Source: Accumulibacter sp003538495 (GTDB lineage: Bacteria; Pseudomonadota; Gammaproteobacteria; Burkholderiales; Rhodocyclaceae). From it: 64,000 bases of DNA. The notes beneath the pieces are model-generated. The model saw only the letters and a list, made by a program, of their open reading frames with translations. It did no database searches and was not told where the DNA came from. The stretch spans positions 1-64,000 of the forward strand of contig NZ_JAPUVQ010000031.1 of the NCBI RefSeq assembly GCF_029255145.1, written 5' to 3'. Shown here piece by piece: positions 53,802-64,000 of the stretch. How positions within the stretch are numbered: position 1 is the first letter of the stretch; each line of letters opens with the position of its first letter. A program made the position numbers and the translations under genes.

Positions 53802-54866
53802 TTGGCTCGGCAAGTGCACCAGGATGGACAGATCGATAGTCCGCGTCTGGCCAGGAACAACTTCGACCTGCTGCGCCTGTTGTTCGCGGCCAGCGTTTGC
53901 CTGGTACATGCCCAGGAACTCTCCGGATTCCAGGAACTGGCGCCGGTCACGCGATTCCTGTCGGCGGCGGTCGCCGTGAAGGCTTTTTTCGTGGTCAGCG
54001 GCTTTCTGATCGTGATGAGCCATGAACGCTCGACATCGCTCGCGTCTTACGCCAGCAAGCGCGTCCGGCGCATCTATCCGGCGTATTGCACGGTGGTGAC
54101 GCTCTGCGCGGTGCTTCTGGTCGCGGTCAGTTCGAAGACCGCCGCCGACTATTTCTCGTGGGCATGGGTCAAGTACCTCGGCGCCAATCTGGTCTTCCTG
54201 AATTTCCTGCAGCCAACGCTTCCGGGTGTTTTCGAGGCCAACAGGTTGACCGCGGTCAACGGGGCGCTATGGACGCTCAAGATCGAGGCCATGTTCTACC
54301 TGCTGGTGCCGTTCCTGGTTTTCCTGTTCAGGCGATTTTCGCACCGATCGGTGCTCTTGCTGGTGTATTGCGCGTCGGTGGCCTATTCGCGTCTGCTGGC
54401 GCTGGCCGCAGAGCATGATGGCTCGGCGCTCTACCTCGAGCTTGGCCGTCAGCTCCCCGGGCAGCTCTCGTACTTCATGGGCGGCGCCTTCCTGTATTAC
54501 TTCAGGGAGCTGTTCGAGCGGCGAGTCGGCTACTTCCTGGTCGCGGCCCTCGCCGTCCTGGCGATCGACACGAGGTACTCGCTGCCACTGCTCGAGCCCC
54601 TGGCGCTGGCGATCGTGGTCGTCTTCCTTGGTCTGTTCCTGTATGTCGGCAATTTCGCCAAGTACGGCGATTTTTCGTACGGCGTGTACATCATTCATTT
54701 CCCGATCATCCAGCTTCTGGTGCAGGCGCGCTGGTTTGAGGAAAGTCCCTGGCAGTTCTTCGCGGTATTCGTGCTGACCACGGCGACCGGCGCGATCGCC
54801 CTCTGGCACCTGGTCGAGAAGCGCTTCCTGTTGCGTGGCAGCCATTACGTCACTGCCACCCCCTGA
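53802..54866 (+). CDS. Acyltransferase 3 family (OafA/YrhL-like) membrane protein
   Basis: 354 residues. I use the TTG at 53802 since GGGAGG lies about eight bases before it; the in-frame GTG at 53814 is a second choice. The opening LARNNFDLLRLLFAASVCLVHA has the R-LRxxA... pattern of acyltransferase 3, with the catalytic histidine in LVHAQEL. KRVRRIYPAYCTVVTL is the second motif and the WTLKIEAMFYLLVPFL block the third. About ten membrane segments. It O-acylates a surface sugar. No glycan cluster is nearby. Confidence 0.85.
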   Translation: MARQVHQDGQIDSPRLARNNFDLLRLLFAASVCLVHAQELSGFQELAPVTRFLSAAVAVKAFFVVSGFLIVMSHERSTSLASYASKRVRRIYPAYCTVVTLCAVLLVAVSSKTAADYFSWAWVKYLGANLVFLNFLQPTLPGVFEANRLTAVNGALWTLKIEAMFYLLVPFLVFLFRRFSHRSVLLLVYCASVAYSRLLALAAEHDGSALYLELGRQLPGQLSYFMGGAFLYYFRELFERRVGYFLVAALAVLAIDTRYSLPLLEPLALAIVVVFLGLFLYVGNFAKYGDFSYGVYIIHFPIIQLLVQARWFEESPWQFFAVFVLTTATGAIALWHLVEKRFLLRGSHYVTATP

Positions 54867-54890
54867 GCTGACGACGACCGACCCGTTCAG

Positions 54891-55934
54891 TCAGTTCGAC
54901 TTGGGTGTTCGCGCCAGGCGTAGCGGGCGTTCGGCCTGTTTGCTGTTCAGCCACAGGGTGCCGGTCATGGTCGTGCCATCGGCACCGAGCGTGGCGTGCA
55001 GGTTGCCGGTATCGGTCAGCGTGTCGCCCGGACTGCTGACGATCTGCAGGGCGATGTCGATCACCAGGCGGTCGCCCGGCAGGCTGCTGGCGCTACCTTT
55101 TCCCCGGTAGGTGACGAAGTCGAGTTCGCTGCCAAAGCGCTCGCGCCAGAAACGGCGGTAGTCTGCCCAGTCCGCACGCCGGCTGATTGCCACCGGCCGG
55201 CTGTTCAGTTCGACCTGGTCGCCGGATTGCCGCAACGACAGCGAGAGCGTCTCGTCGGTGGCGAGCGTGGCCAGCCAGGCGCCGGTGACGTCGCCAGGAT
55301 CCGTCGCGGATGTCCGTGCTGCTGCCGTCGTTGGCGACCGCTGAACGGCGTACCAGCCGACGCCGAGGGCGAACACGGCGCCGGCTAGCGCCGGCACCAG
55401 CCAGCGGCGGCGCGCGCTGGCGGTCGGCGTGGCGGACTGGCCGCCATTTGTTGCCGCTGGTCCCGCCGCGACGATGCCGAGCGCGCGCAGGTCGTCCACC
55501 AGACGCGCGAGGTCGTGCTGCCAGTCGTAGGCGCGCAACGGCCGCCAGGTGAACTCGCCGATGCGGTTGAAAGGCTCGGGCAGGTCAGCGGCCGTTGGTG
55601 GCGCATCGAGGCCGTCGCAGAGCAGCGGGATGACGTGCGCGCCGCCGGTCAGCGCGTCGCTCAGTTCGCGGCGAACCGGGTCCGCCGGGTCGGCGATGCG
55701 CAGGCGCCCGTTGCCGTCGATCGCGGTCAGCAGTTCCGGCGTCAGCAACAACAGGAGCACCGGTCTGGCCCTGAGTGTCGCGGCGATCTCGGCGCGCCAA
55801 CTGACGCCGGCGCGCAGGTCATCCTTGTCGAGAAAGACCTGTTCGTCACCGAACAGGGCGCCGAGATCGCGCGCCAGGGCGGTCGCCTTGTCCTTGCCGT
55901 CGGAGGTCCGGTAGCTGATGAACAGTTGGGCCAC
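54891..55934 (-). CDS. TIR-domain membrane protein
   Basis: 347 residues. Residues 1-150 are a bacterial TIR domain: MAQLFISYRTSDGKDKATAL, VFLDKDDLRAGVSWRAEIAA (E49 in WRAEI is the likely NADase glutamate), LLLLLTPELL and AHVIPLLCDGL. A basic stop RRRW (176-179) precedes one membrane segment (LVPALAGAVFALGVGWYAV, about 178-197). The C-terminal 150 residues are beta-rich and probably periplasmic (WLATLATDETLSLSLRQSG, then MTGTLWLNSKQAERPLRL). The TIR side would face the cytoplasm. Role as an immune effector or signalling protein is inferred. Confidence 0.75.
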   Translation of the reverse strand: MAQLFISYRTSDGKDKATALARDLGALFGDEQVFLDKDDLRAGVSWRAEIAATLRARPVLLLLLTPELLTAIDGNGRLRIADPADPVRRELSDALTGGAHVIPLLCDGLDAPPTAADLPEPFNRIGEFTWRPLRAYDWQHDLARLVDDLRALGIVAAGPAATNGGQSATPTASARRRWLVPALAGAVFALGVGWYAVQRSPTTAAARTSATDPGDVTGAWLATLATDETLSLSLRQSGDQVELNSRPVAISRRADWADYRRFWRERFGSELDFVTYRGKGSASSLPGDRLVIDIALQIVSSPGDTLTDTGNLHATLGADGTTMTGTLWLNSKQAERPLRLARTPKSN

Positions 55935-56034
55935 GATGCCAGTGCTGCCGGTGGCCGTTCAGCGACCGGTCAGGGATTGGCATCGGGTCAGGCGCGCAGC
56001 GCATGCTCGCTGTTTGCCTGGCGCGCCGCGCGGA

Positions 56035-57009
56035 CTAGACATCGCCGGCCCTGGCCTCGCGTTTCTTCGCCCGGCGCCCCTTTTTCGTCGGCTTGCCCTT
56101 GCCGGCGCGCCCTCTCAGCCTGGTGGGAGCAAAGGTCGGGTCGGTGGACGCTGGCCCGGCGACGGTGAATCGCGCCACGGCAGCGTCCCGGGTGTTGCCG
56201 ACCGGGGCGATGTAGGCGTTGCTGACCCAGCCCTCGACCTCGGGGTCGGCAACGACCTCGACCTGACTCCAGCGGTCACGAGCATCCAGGAGCAGTAGCT
56301 CGGTGCCACTCTTCAGTGGCGCGGCGGCGCGTTCGAAACTCGCGTCCGGGCCCTTGCGGATGTTCAGGGAACTGGCGGTGACGACGTAGCGGGGCGGTTC
56401 ATCGTGTTCGCGACCGAGCACCCGGCTGCGCACCGCAGCCAGCGGAAAGGCCGGACCCGGGTCAACCTTGCGGCCCGGGGCGATGTCCTCGTGACCGAGG
56501 ACATCCTGCAGGCCGTAGTGATCAACCAGCAATTCGGCGAGTTCGATTGCCCGCTCGATCTGCACCTCGGTGTATGCATGCCATGGCGACACCGGTCCAC
56601 CGTTGCGATGCGCGGCGAGCGTCACCTCGTCGTCCGGATAGACCTTGGCGAACCAGGCCTGGTACTGGCTGCCGACCCTTTTCAGCAGACCGGCGTTGTC
56701 CATTTCGATACCGATCGAGTGCGAATTGAGGCCGACCAGTCCCGCCCACTGGCTGACTCCGGCGTGCCAGGTGACGACATTGAAAGGTGCCAACTGGACG
56801 ATTCTCCCGTCGCGCCCGAGAACGACGTGCGCCGACGCGTTGCCTTGCGGTTTCCGGGTGCACAGCGACTCCACCGAGCTTTCGAGCGAACGACCCGCCG
56901 TGTAGTGCAGGATCAGATAGCTCGGGGCCATGATGCCGCCACGGTTTGGCGTGTCGCGATGGCTGACCTGGTCGCCGACCAGTTGGTGGTTCTCAATTTT
57001 CAGAGTCAT
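56035..57009 (-). CDS. AmpD-like N-acetylmuramoyl-L-alanine amidase with SH3-like domain, no signal peptide
   Basis: 324 residues. GAGGAC is near the ATG giving MTLKIENHQLVGDQ. The amidase_2 domain has LILHYTAGRSLESS, TWHAGVSQWAGLVGLNSHSI, GLQDVLGHEDIAPGRKVDPG with the zinc histidines and the KxDPGP end. Residues about 220-285 are a bacterial SH3 (SLNIRKGPDASFERAAAPLK, GWVSNAYIAPVG). The C-terminus is very basic (KGKPTKKGRRAKKREARAG). With no signal peptide it is either cytoplasmic like AmpD or exported by another route. Confidence 0.8.
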   Translation of the reverse strand: MTLKIENHQLVGDQVSHRDTPNRGGIMAPSYLILHYTAGRSLESSVESLCTRKPQGNASAHVVLGRDGRIVQLAPFNVVTWHAGVSQWAGLVGLNSHSIGIEMDNAGLLKRVGSQYQAWFAKVYPDDEVTLAAHRNGGPVSPWHAYTEVQIERAIELAELLVDHYGLQDVLGHEDIAPGRKVDPGPAFPLAAVRSRVLGREHDEPPRYVVTASSLNIRKGPDASFERAAAPLKSGTELLLLDARDRWSQVEVVADPEVEGWVSNAYIAPVGNTRDAAVARFTVAGPASTDPTFAPTRLRGRAGKGKPTKKGRRAKKREARAGDV

Positions 57010-57288
57010 GACTGTCCTCGCTGTGGTTGGGTAAGGTCGAGCACGGGGCACCGGTCAAGCCTCATCGGAAGCCTGCCAGCGAATTGCTGAACGAGCGAAT
57101 CGTCGATTCGTTGCATCCTAGCACCATCCTTCGTCGCCGGCTCGTGACGGCTGCTCCGGGAGTTGCTGGCGGCGTCGCGTGCGCAGGCGTGAGCAATGCT
57201 TTAGACTCGCCGCTGAGGTGGGTCGGCGGCTCGCGACTCGTGGCTGCACATGGGCAGGCAATCAAGACATCACTGGGGGAGTATCGCT

Positions 57289-59868
<2,580 letters not shown>

Positions 59869-59876
59869 AGCCGGGG

Positions 59877-59899
59877 GGCCGGGGACTTTCTCCCCGGCC
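59877..59899. terminator. Hairpin between convergent glgP and glgE
   Basis: GGCCGGGGA (59877-59885) and TCCCCGGCC (59891-59899) form nine base pairs with a CTTTC loop. A T-rich tract follows only weakly (GCTTGCTT), so it is a possible bidirectional terminator between the two convergent genes rather than a classic one. Confidence 0.5.
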
Positions 59900-59905
59900 G
59901 CTTGC

Positions 59906-61864
59906 TTACCAGCGGCGGATCTTGATGATGTGCGCCATCGTGGTGTGCGGGCTGAGTTCGACGTAGGCGGTCGGGCCGCTCCAGCGGTAGCTGCGGTCGG
60001 TCAGCAGGTCGTGCGCCTGGTATTGTTCGTCCCAGGCGATGCCGAAGGTGCCGAGCGGGATCTGGACGGTTGCCGCCTGTTGGTGAAATGGATCCAGGTT
60101 CACGGCGCAGACGACGATATCCGAGCGGTCGTCGGTCATCTTGGCGTAGACGATGATATTCGGATTGTCGGTGGCCAGGAAAAGCACATTGTTGTAGCCG
60201 TGCAGGGCAGGGGACTCGCGCCGGGCTTGATTGATGCGGGTGATGATGTCGACAATGTTGCCTGGTGATCGCCAGTTGCGCACCTTGATTTCGTACTTCT
60301 CCGAGTCCAGGTATTCCTCCTTGCCCGGAATCGCCGCGTTTTCGCACAGTTCGTAACCGCTGTAGATGCCGTAGACCGACGACAGCGTGGCGGCCAGTAC
60401 GGCCCGCATGATGAACGCCGGCCGCCCGCCAACCTGCAGGATCGGCGGCAGGATGTCCGGCGTATTGGCGAAGAAGTTGCCGGTGAAGTAGTCCTTCATC
60501 GGGCCACTGGTCAGCTCGCTGACGTACTCGGTGAGTTCCTCCTTGGTGTTGCGCCAGGTGAAGTAGGTGTAGGACTGCGCGTAGCCGGCTTTGGCCAGCA
60601 GCCGCATCATCTTCGGCTTGGTAAAGGCTTCGGCCAGGAAAATCACGCCGGGGTGCTGCAGATGCACCTGGCCGATCACCCATTCCCAGAATGCGACCGG
60701 TTTGGTATGCGGGTTGTCGACACGAAAAGTGGTCACCCCCTTGTCGATCCAGAACAGGAAGATCCTGAGCATCTCCTGCCACAAGCCCTCGCGGTCGCTG
60801 GTCCCGAAGTTCAGCGGATAGACGTCCTGGTACTTCTTGGGCGGGTTCTCGGCGTACTTGATCGAACCATCCGGCCGGTGGAAAAACCATTCCGGATGTT
60901 CGCTGACGTAGGGATGATCCGGCGAGCAGTTCATCACGTAATCGAGGGCTATCTCGATCTGCAGCTCACGACAGGTGGCGACGAACAGATCCCAGTCGTC
61001 CCAGGTGCCAAGCTTTGGTTCCAGCCCGGTGTGGCCGCCATGCTCGTTGCCGATCGCCCACGGACTGCCGACGTCGTTGGGGCCGGCCTCGAGACTGTTG
61101 TTCTTGCCTTTGCGGAAGCTGTGCCCGATCGGGTGAATCGGCGGCAGATAGACGACGTCGAAGCCCATCGCCTTGATGTCGTGCAAGCGGAGGATGCTGT
61201 CCTTAAGCGTGCCATGGCGATACGGGGCGCTGCCCTGCGAACGCGGAAAGAACTCGTACCAGGCGGCAAAACGGCTGATCGGCCGATTGACCATGATCTT
61301 CAGCGCTGGCGCCAGTTGGTAGCCCTCGCTGCGATCGGGGTACCTGGCCATCAGGCTGCGCAGCACGCCGCCGACGCCAAGATCGACCGCGCCCTGCTGC
61401 TCACCCGCGGCCATCGCGCTTTCGATCGCCGAGACGATGCCGTTGATGCGCGCACGGTCCTCGCCTTTGGCGGCGACCGCCGATTTTCTGATGATCGCGA
61501 GTCCCTCGAGCAACTCGCTTTCGAGCTTGGCACCGGGGACGTTTTTCTTGCTGATTTCTTCCACCCAGGACAGGTAGTGATCGGCGTAGGCCTCGATGGT
61601 GTACTCCCAGGGGCCGATCTCGGTGACCGTGAACTCACCGCTCCAGTCGTCGTTGAGAGCCAGCGTCATCGGGCTTTCCTGCCATTTCTCATCGCCCACC
61701 CTGCGCGCCTTGAGGATGGCAGCCAGCTTGTCGTGCCCTTCCTTGTAGATGTCGGCACTGACGGCAACCCTTTCGCCGACGACGCGCTTTATCGGGTAGC
61801 GGCCGCACTCGATCTGTGGCTGAACGGCTTCGATATTTACACGGGGGTAGTCTTGAGGAATCAT
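59906..61864 (-). CDS. glgE: Alpha-1,4-glucan:maltose-1-phosphate maltosyltransferase GlgE
   Basis: 652 residues. The N-terminal region (residues 1-200) includes GRYPIKRVVGERVAVSADIY, a DUF3416-like domain. The catalytic barrel has YLPPIHPIGHSFRKGKNN, DYVMNCSPDHPYVSEHPEWF, the nucleophile in TTFRVDNPHTKPVAFWEW and the acid in VIFLAEAFTKPKMM. It extends glucan with maltosyl units from maltose 1-phosphate. It is in the same direction as glgM upstream. Confidence 0.93.
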   Translation of the reverse strand: MIPQDYPRVNIEAVQPQIECGRYPIKRVVGERVAVSADIYKEGHDKLAAILKARRVGDEKWQESPMTLALNDDWSGEFTVTEIGPWEYTIEAYADHYLSWVEEISKKNVPGAKLESELLEGLAIIRKSAVAAKGEDRARINGIVSAIESAMAAGEQQGAVDLGVGGVLRSLMARYPDRSEGYQLAPALKIMVNRPISRFAAWYEFFPRSQGSAPYRHGTLKDSILRLHDIKAMGFDVVYLPPIHPIGHSFRKGKNNSLEAGPNDVGSPWAIGNEHGGHTGLEPKLGTWDDWDLFVATCRELQIEIALDYVMNCSPDHPYVSEHPEWFFHRPDGSIKYAENPPKKYQDVYPLNFGTSDREGLWQEMLRIFLFWIDKGVTTFRVDNPHTKPVAFWEWVIGQVHLQHPGVIFLAEAFTKPKMMRLLAKAGYAQSYTYFTWRNTKEELTEYVSELTSGPMKDYFTGNFFANTPDILPPILQVGGRPAFIMRAVLAATLSSVYGIYSGYELCENAAIPGKEEYLDSEKYEIKVRNWRSPGNIVDIITRINQARRESPALHGYNNVLFLATDNPNIIVYAKMTDDRSDIVVCAVNLDPFHQQAATVQIPLGTFGIAWDEQYQAHDLLTDRSYRWSGPTAYVELSPHTTMAHIIKIRRW

Positions 61865-62012
61865 CGTTGCAGCTCCTGAATACTGAACCGGCGGCGCCGG
61901 AGGGATGCGATCAAGGCAGATCTGTTCTGATCCGAATGGGAATGCACGGTCGGGCTGACGGTCGGCAGCCCGTTCGACCCCGATGCCTGCGGCCGGGCGG
62001 CAGCAAGGGGGT

Positions 62013-63221
62013 CTATTTCAGCAGCGAATCGTAGAGAGTCTTCGTTTGTTGGGCAATGCTCGACCAGCTGAACACCTCGCGAGCGCGTTGCTGGCCGGCG
62101 GCGGCCATTGACTCGGCGAGTTCGGGGTTGTCGAGGATCTTGTTGATTGCCGTTGCGAGATCACGCGAGAAGGCGTCGGGGTTCACCGGCTCGAAGGGCG
62201 CCACGTGCAGTTGTTCGAGCGGTACCAGATAGCCGGTGACACCATCGATGACGACCTCCTTGATGCCGCCGACCGCACTCGCGACGACCGCCGTGCGGCA
62301 AGCCATGGCTTCCAGGTTGATGATCCCGAAAGGCTCATAGATGGATGGACAGCAGAATACCGTGGCATGCGAATAGAGCTGGATGACTTCGGGTTTGCTG
62401 AGCATCTCCTGAATCCAGATCAGGTTCCTGAAGCCTTCGTGACGAACCGCCTTGACCGCGTCTTCCATCTCGGCGCGCACTTCCGCGGTATCGGGCGAGC
62501 CCGCGCAAAGCACCACCTGCGCCTCGGGGTTGATGTAGCGGACCGCGTTCACCAGGTGCAGGATGCCCTTCTGGCGGGTGATCCTGCCGACGAACAGGAC
62601 GATCGGTTTTTCCGGGTCGATGAAGTGCTGTTCGAGGGCGCTGGCATTGGTCGTTGGGCGGTATTGCTCAACCTTGATGCCGTTGTAGATGACGGAAATC
62701 TTGTCCGGATCGATGTCGAAGTGTTCGAGAATGTCGGCCTTGGTCCCTTGAGAGACGGCGATCACCGCATCAGCCATGTTCAGCGAGGTGCGCTCGATCC
62801 ACGAAGACATGTCGTAGCCACAGCCCAGCTGCTCGCGCTTCCACGGGCGCAGGGGTTCCAGCGAATGCACGGTATGGATCAGTGGAATGCCGTACAGATT
62901 TTTCGCGAGGATGCCGCCGAGGTGGGCGTACCAGGTGTGCACATGCACCAGATCGGCGTCGACCTGTTCGCTCAAGGTCTCGAGGTTGGTTTCGAAGGTA
63001 TCCAGCGCGCCACTGAGTTTCTTGTCGACGTGGGCGAAACTGCCCTTGCCGAACGGGTAGCCCTTGACCCGCACACCGCCGCTGACCGTGTCCTGATCAC
63101 CAAAACAGCGCACTTCGACGTGCATCAGCCGGGCCAGTTCGTCAGCCAGATACTCGACATGCACGCCCGCTCCGCCGTACACGTTGGGGGGGTATTCCCG
63201 GGTCAATAGCAGTACTTTCAT
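62013..63221 (-). CDS. glgM: GlgM-type (corynebacterial GlgA-like) glycosyltransferase, maltose-1-phosphate synthase
   Basis: 402 residues. GT4 fold; MKVLLLTREYPPNVYGGAGV is the N-terminal domain start, LVHVHTWYAHLGGILAKNLY and HTVHSLEPLRPWKREQLGCG are family blocks. The donor-site block has SIYEPFGIINLEAMACRTAV. It is the shorter glycogen-synthase form (about 400 residues) that makes maltose 1-phosphate from ADP-glucose and glucose 1-phosphate in the GlgE pathway. Whether this copy acts as GlgM or as a plain glycogen synthase is not decided by sequence. Confidence 0.8.
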   Translation of the reverse strand: MKVLLLTREYPPNVYGGAGVHVEYLADELARLMHVEVRCFGDQDTVSGGVRVKGYPFGKGSFAHVDKKLSGALDTFETNLETLSEQVDADLVHVHTWYAHLGGILAKNLYGIPLIHTVHSLEPLRPWKREQLGCGYDMSSWIERTSLNMADAVIAVSQGTKADILEHFDIDPDKISVIYNGIKVEQYRPTTNASALEQHFIDPEKPIVLFVGRITRQKGILHLVNAVRYINPEAQVVLCAGSPDTAEVRAEMEDAVKAVRHEGFRNLIWIQEMLSKPEVIQLYSHATVFCCPSIYEPFGIINLEAMACRTAVVASAVGGIKEVVIDGVTGYLVPLEQLHVAPFEPVNPDAFSRDLATAINKILDNPELAESMAAAGQQRAREVFSWSSIAQQTKTLYDSLLK

Positions 63222-63298
63222 CGCGACACTTTCAATGCTGTGGTTGTGAGATCGAACGCGATCCCATCGCGTCCGCAGGAGCCCTTCTATTCCCTCCC

Positions 63299-63304
63299 AT
63301 TGTA
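63299..63304 (-). promoter_or_regulatory. -10-like TACAAT upstream of glgM
   Basis: On the minus strand TACAAT (63299-63304) is a good -10 element within an intergenic region of 270 bases. The spacing to the glgM start is about 78 bases. A -35 is not clear. Confidence 0.3.
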
Positions 63305-63478
63305 TCGGCAAAGGCCCCGAGCGGCCAAACCGGCGGCCAGCAGCGGCTTGCGGGTTGCTTCGCGGGTCAGAAGGCCGGTCCCCGCCTGACGCTTCCAGCG
63401 GCGTTGGCAAGCGCCCGCCGGGAGACATGGCAATGGCTCGCGCTAGGGCATACAGGCGACGGCGGCGACCAGGACGGG

Positions 63479-63484
63479 TAAAAT
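63479..63484 (+). promoter_or_regulatory. -10-like TAAAAT directly upstream of tsaB
   Basis: TAAAAT (63479-63484) ends seven bases before the ATG at 63492 and there is no Shine-Dalgarno motif. It matches the arrangement at ispD and suggests a leaderless mRNA. Confidence 0.35.
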
Positions 63485-63491
63485 GCGGCGC

Positions 63492-64000
63492 ATGAATCTG
63501 CTTGCCATCGAGACCTCCACCGAGCTGGGCAGCATCGCCGTCTGGCGCGACGGCGAGGTGTTGCGGCGTCACTGCCCGGTCGGCGTTTCGCACTCGGAGA
63601 CGCTGCTGCCGCTGATCCAGGCGACGATGCGCGAAGCAGGCCTGCGCTTTGCCGACCTGCAGGCGATCGCCTTCGCCGCTGGCCCGGGTTCGTTTACCGG
63701 TCTGCGCGTCGCCTGCGGCGTCGCGCAGGGACTGGCCGTTGCGCGCGAGCTGCCGGTCATTCCGGTCGGCACCTTGGACGCCATGGCGCTGGCGAGCGCC
63801 GGTCAACGGGTGATCGTGGCGCTCGATGCGCGCATGGGCGAGGTCTATTACGCCCTGTTCGCCGACGGCATGCCTCTGGCTCCGGTGGTCTTGTGCCGGC
63901 CGTCGGAGGCGTCGCTTCCCGACTCGGCCGATTGGCTGGCCTGTGGCAATGGACTGGCGGCTTACCCGGAGCTGCGCGATCGCCTGGCCATCTGCGTGCA
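63492..64000 (+). CDS. tsaB: tRNA threonylcarbamoyladenosine biosynthesis protein TsaB (partial, runs off the window)
   Basis: The first 169 codons are present and open to the window end. MNLLAIETSTELGSIAVWRD is the ASKHA-fold start and AFAAGPGSFTGLRVACGVA the conserved glycine-rich block; ALDARMGEVYYALF follows. TsaB partners TsaD and TsaE in making t6A37 on ANN-decoding tRNAs. An in-frame ATG at 63483 is three codons upstream. The gene's end is outside the window. Confidence 0.93.
   Translation, partial: MNLLAIETSTELGSIAVWRDGEVLRRHCPVGVSHSETLLPLIQATMREAGLRFADLQAIAFAAGPGSFTGLRVACGVAQGLAVARELPVIPVGTLDAMALASAGQRVIVALDARMGEVYYALFADGMPLAPVVLCRPSEASLPDSADWLACGNGLAAYPELRDRLAICV

Overview
The window looks like a chromosomal segment of a high-GC betaproteobacterium. 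I infer an Accumulibacter-like member of the Rhodocyclales or a close relative. The reasons are family-level: DUF2863, FFLEELY-motif and CobD/CbiB-family proteins, a Tct transporter with a Bug-type binding protein, an AmmeMemoRadiSam set, a beta-ketothiolase, and a GlgM/GlgE/GlgP glycogen module. I saw no rRNA, tRNA, CRISPR array, intact insertion sequence or prophage. Most genes sit in tight clusters with 4-base or longer overlaps.

Left edge (1-1200): the end of an unidentified gene, a frameshifted remnant, and a tiny HxxxCxxC zinc-finger protein. Next (1197-8621) come two GT-A transferases of the rSAM/selenodomain-associated type, a Tim44-like protein, a frameshifted nhaR-like regulator, HPF, a Bax-inhibitor-1 protein, and the molybdenum cofactor genes moaA and moeA. 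On the minus strand (8769-16269) an AttH-like protein, an FtsX-type permease, its ATPase and an HD-GYP phosphodiesterase form an overlapping operon, followed by a lytic transglycosylase and a small membrane protein.

The segment 16779-29299 holds an FFLEELY-motif protein; a plus-strand aldehyde dehydrogenase / Tat-targeted small protein / GMC oxidoreductase / alpha-beta hydrolase cluster; a TVP38 protein; a sodium-solute symporter; a retropepsin-like protease with a small partner and a Nudix CoA hydrolase; a CobD/CbiB-family protein; and a thiolase closed by a clear terminator. A complete biotin operon, bioA-F-H-C-D, follows on the minus strand behind a DUF2863 gene (29382-35286).

The accessory-looking middle (35491-49908) holds a small beta-rich protein, a histone-H1-like DUF2934 protein, a Tct transporter operon interrupted by an O-methyltransferase gene that is out of frame at a run of nine A/T pairs, a divergent LysR regulator, an YcbB-type L,D-transpeptidase divergent from an YcbK-type peptidase, and a DUF3604 protein with a FadL porin. 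A PpiC-like gene next to DUF3604 is broken against a transposase remnant. Then comes an AmmeMemoRadiSam operon (amrB, amrA, amrS) with an overlapping dienelactone-hydrolase-like gene, and divergent ispD-ispF.

The right end (53802-64000) has a membrane acyltransferase, a TIR-domain membrane protein, an AmpD-like amidase without a signal peptide, glycogen phosphorylase, GlgE and GlgM convergent to it, and the start of tsaB running off the window. The strongest leads are the TIR/amidase pair, the homopolymer-disrupted methyltransferase inside a transport operon, and the AmmeMemoRadiSam operon with its apparently serine-less hydrolase-like fourth gene. I found no clearly new multi-gene system that the sequence alone would prove.
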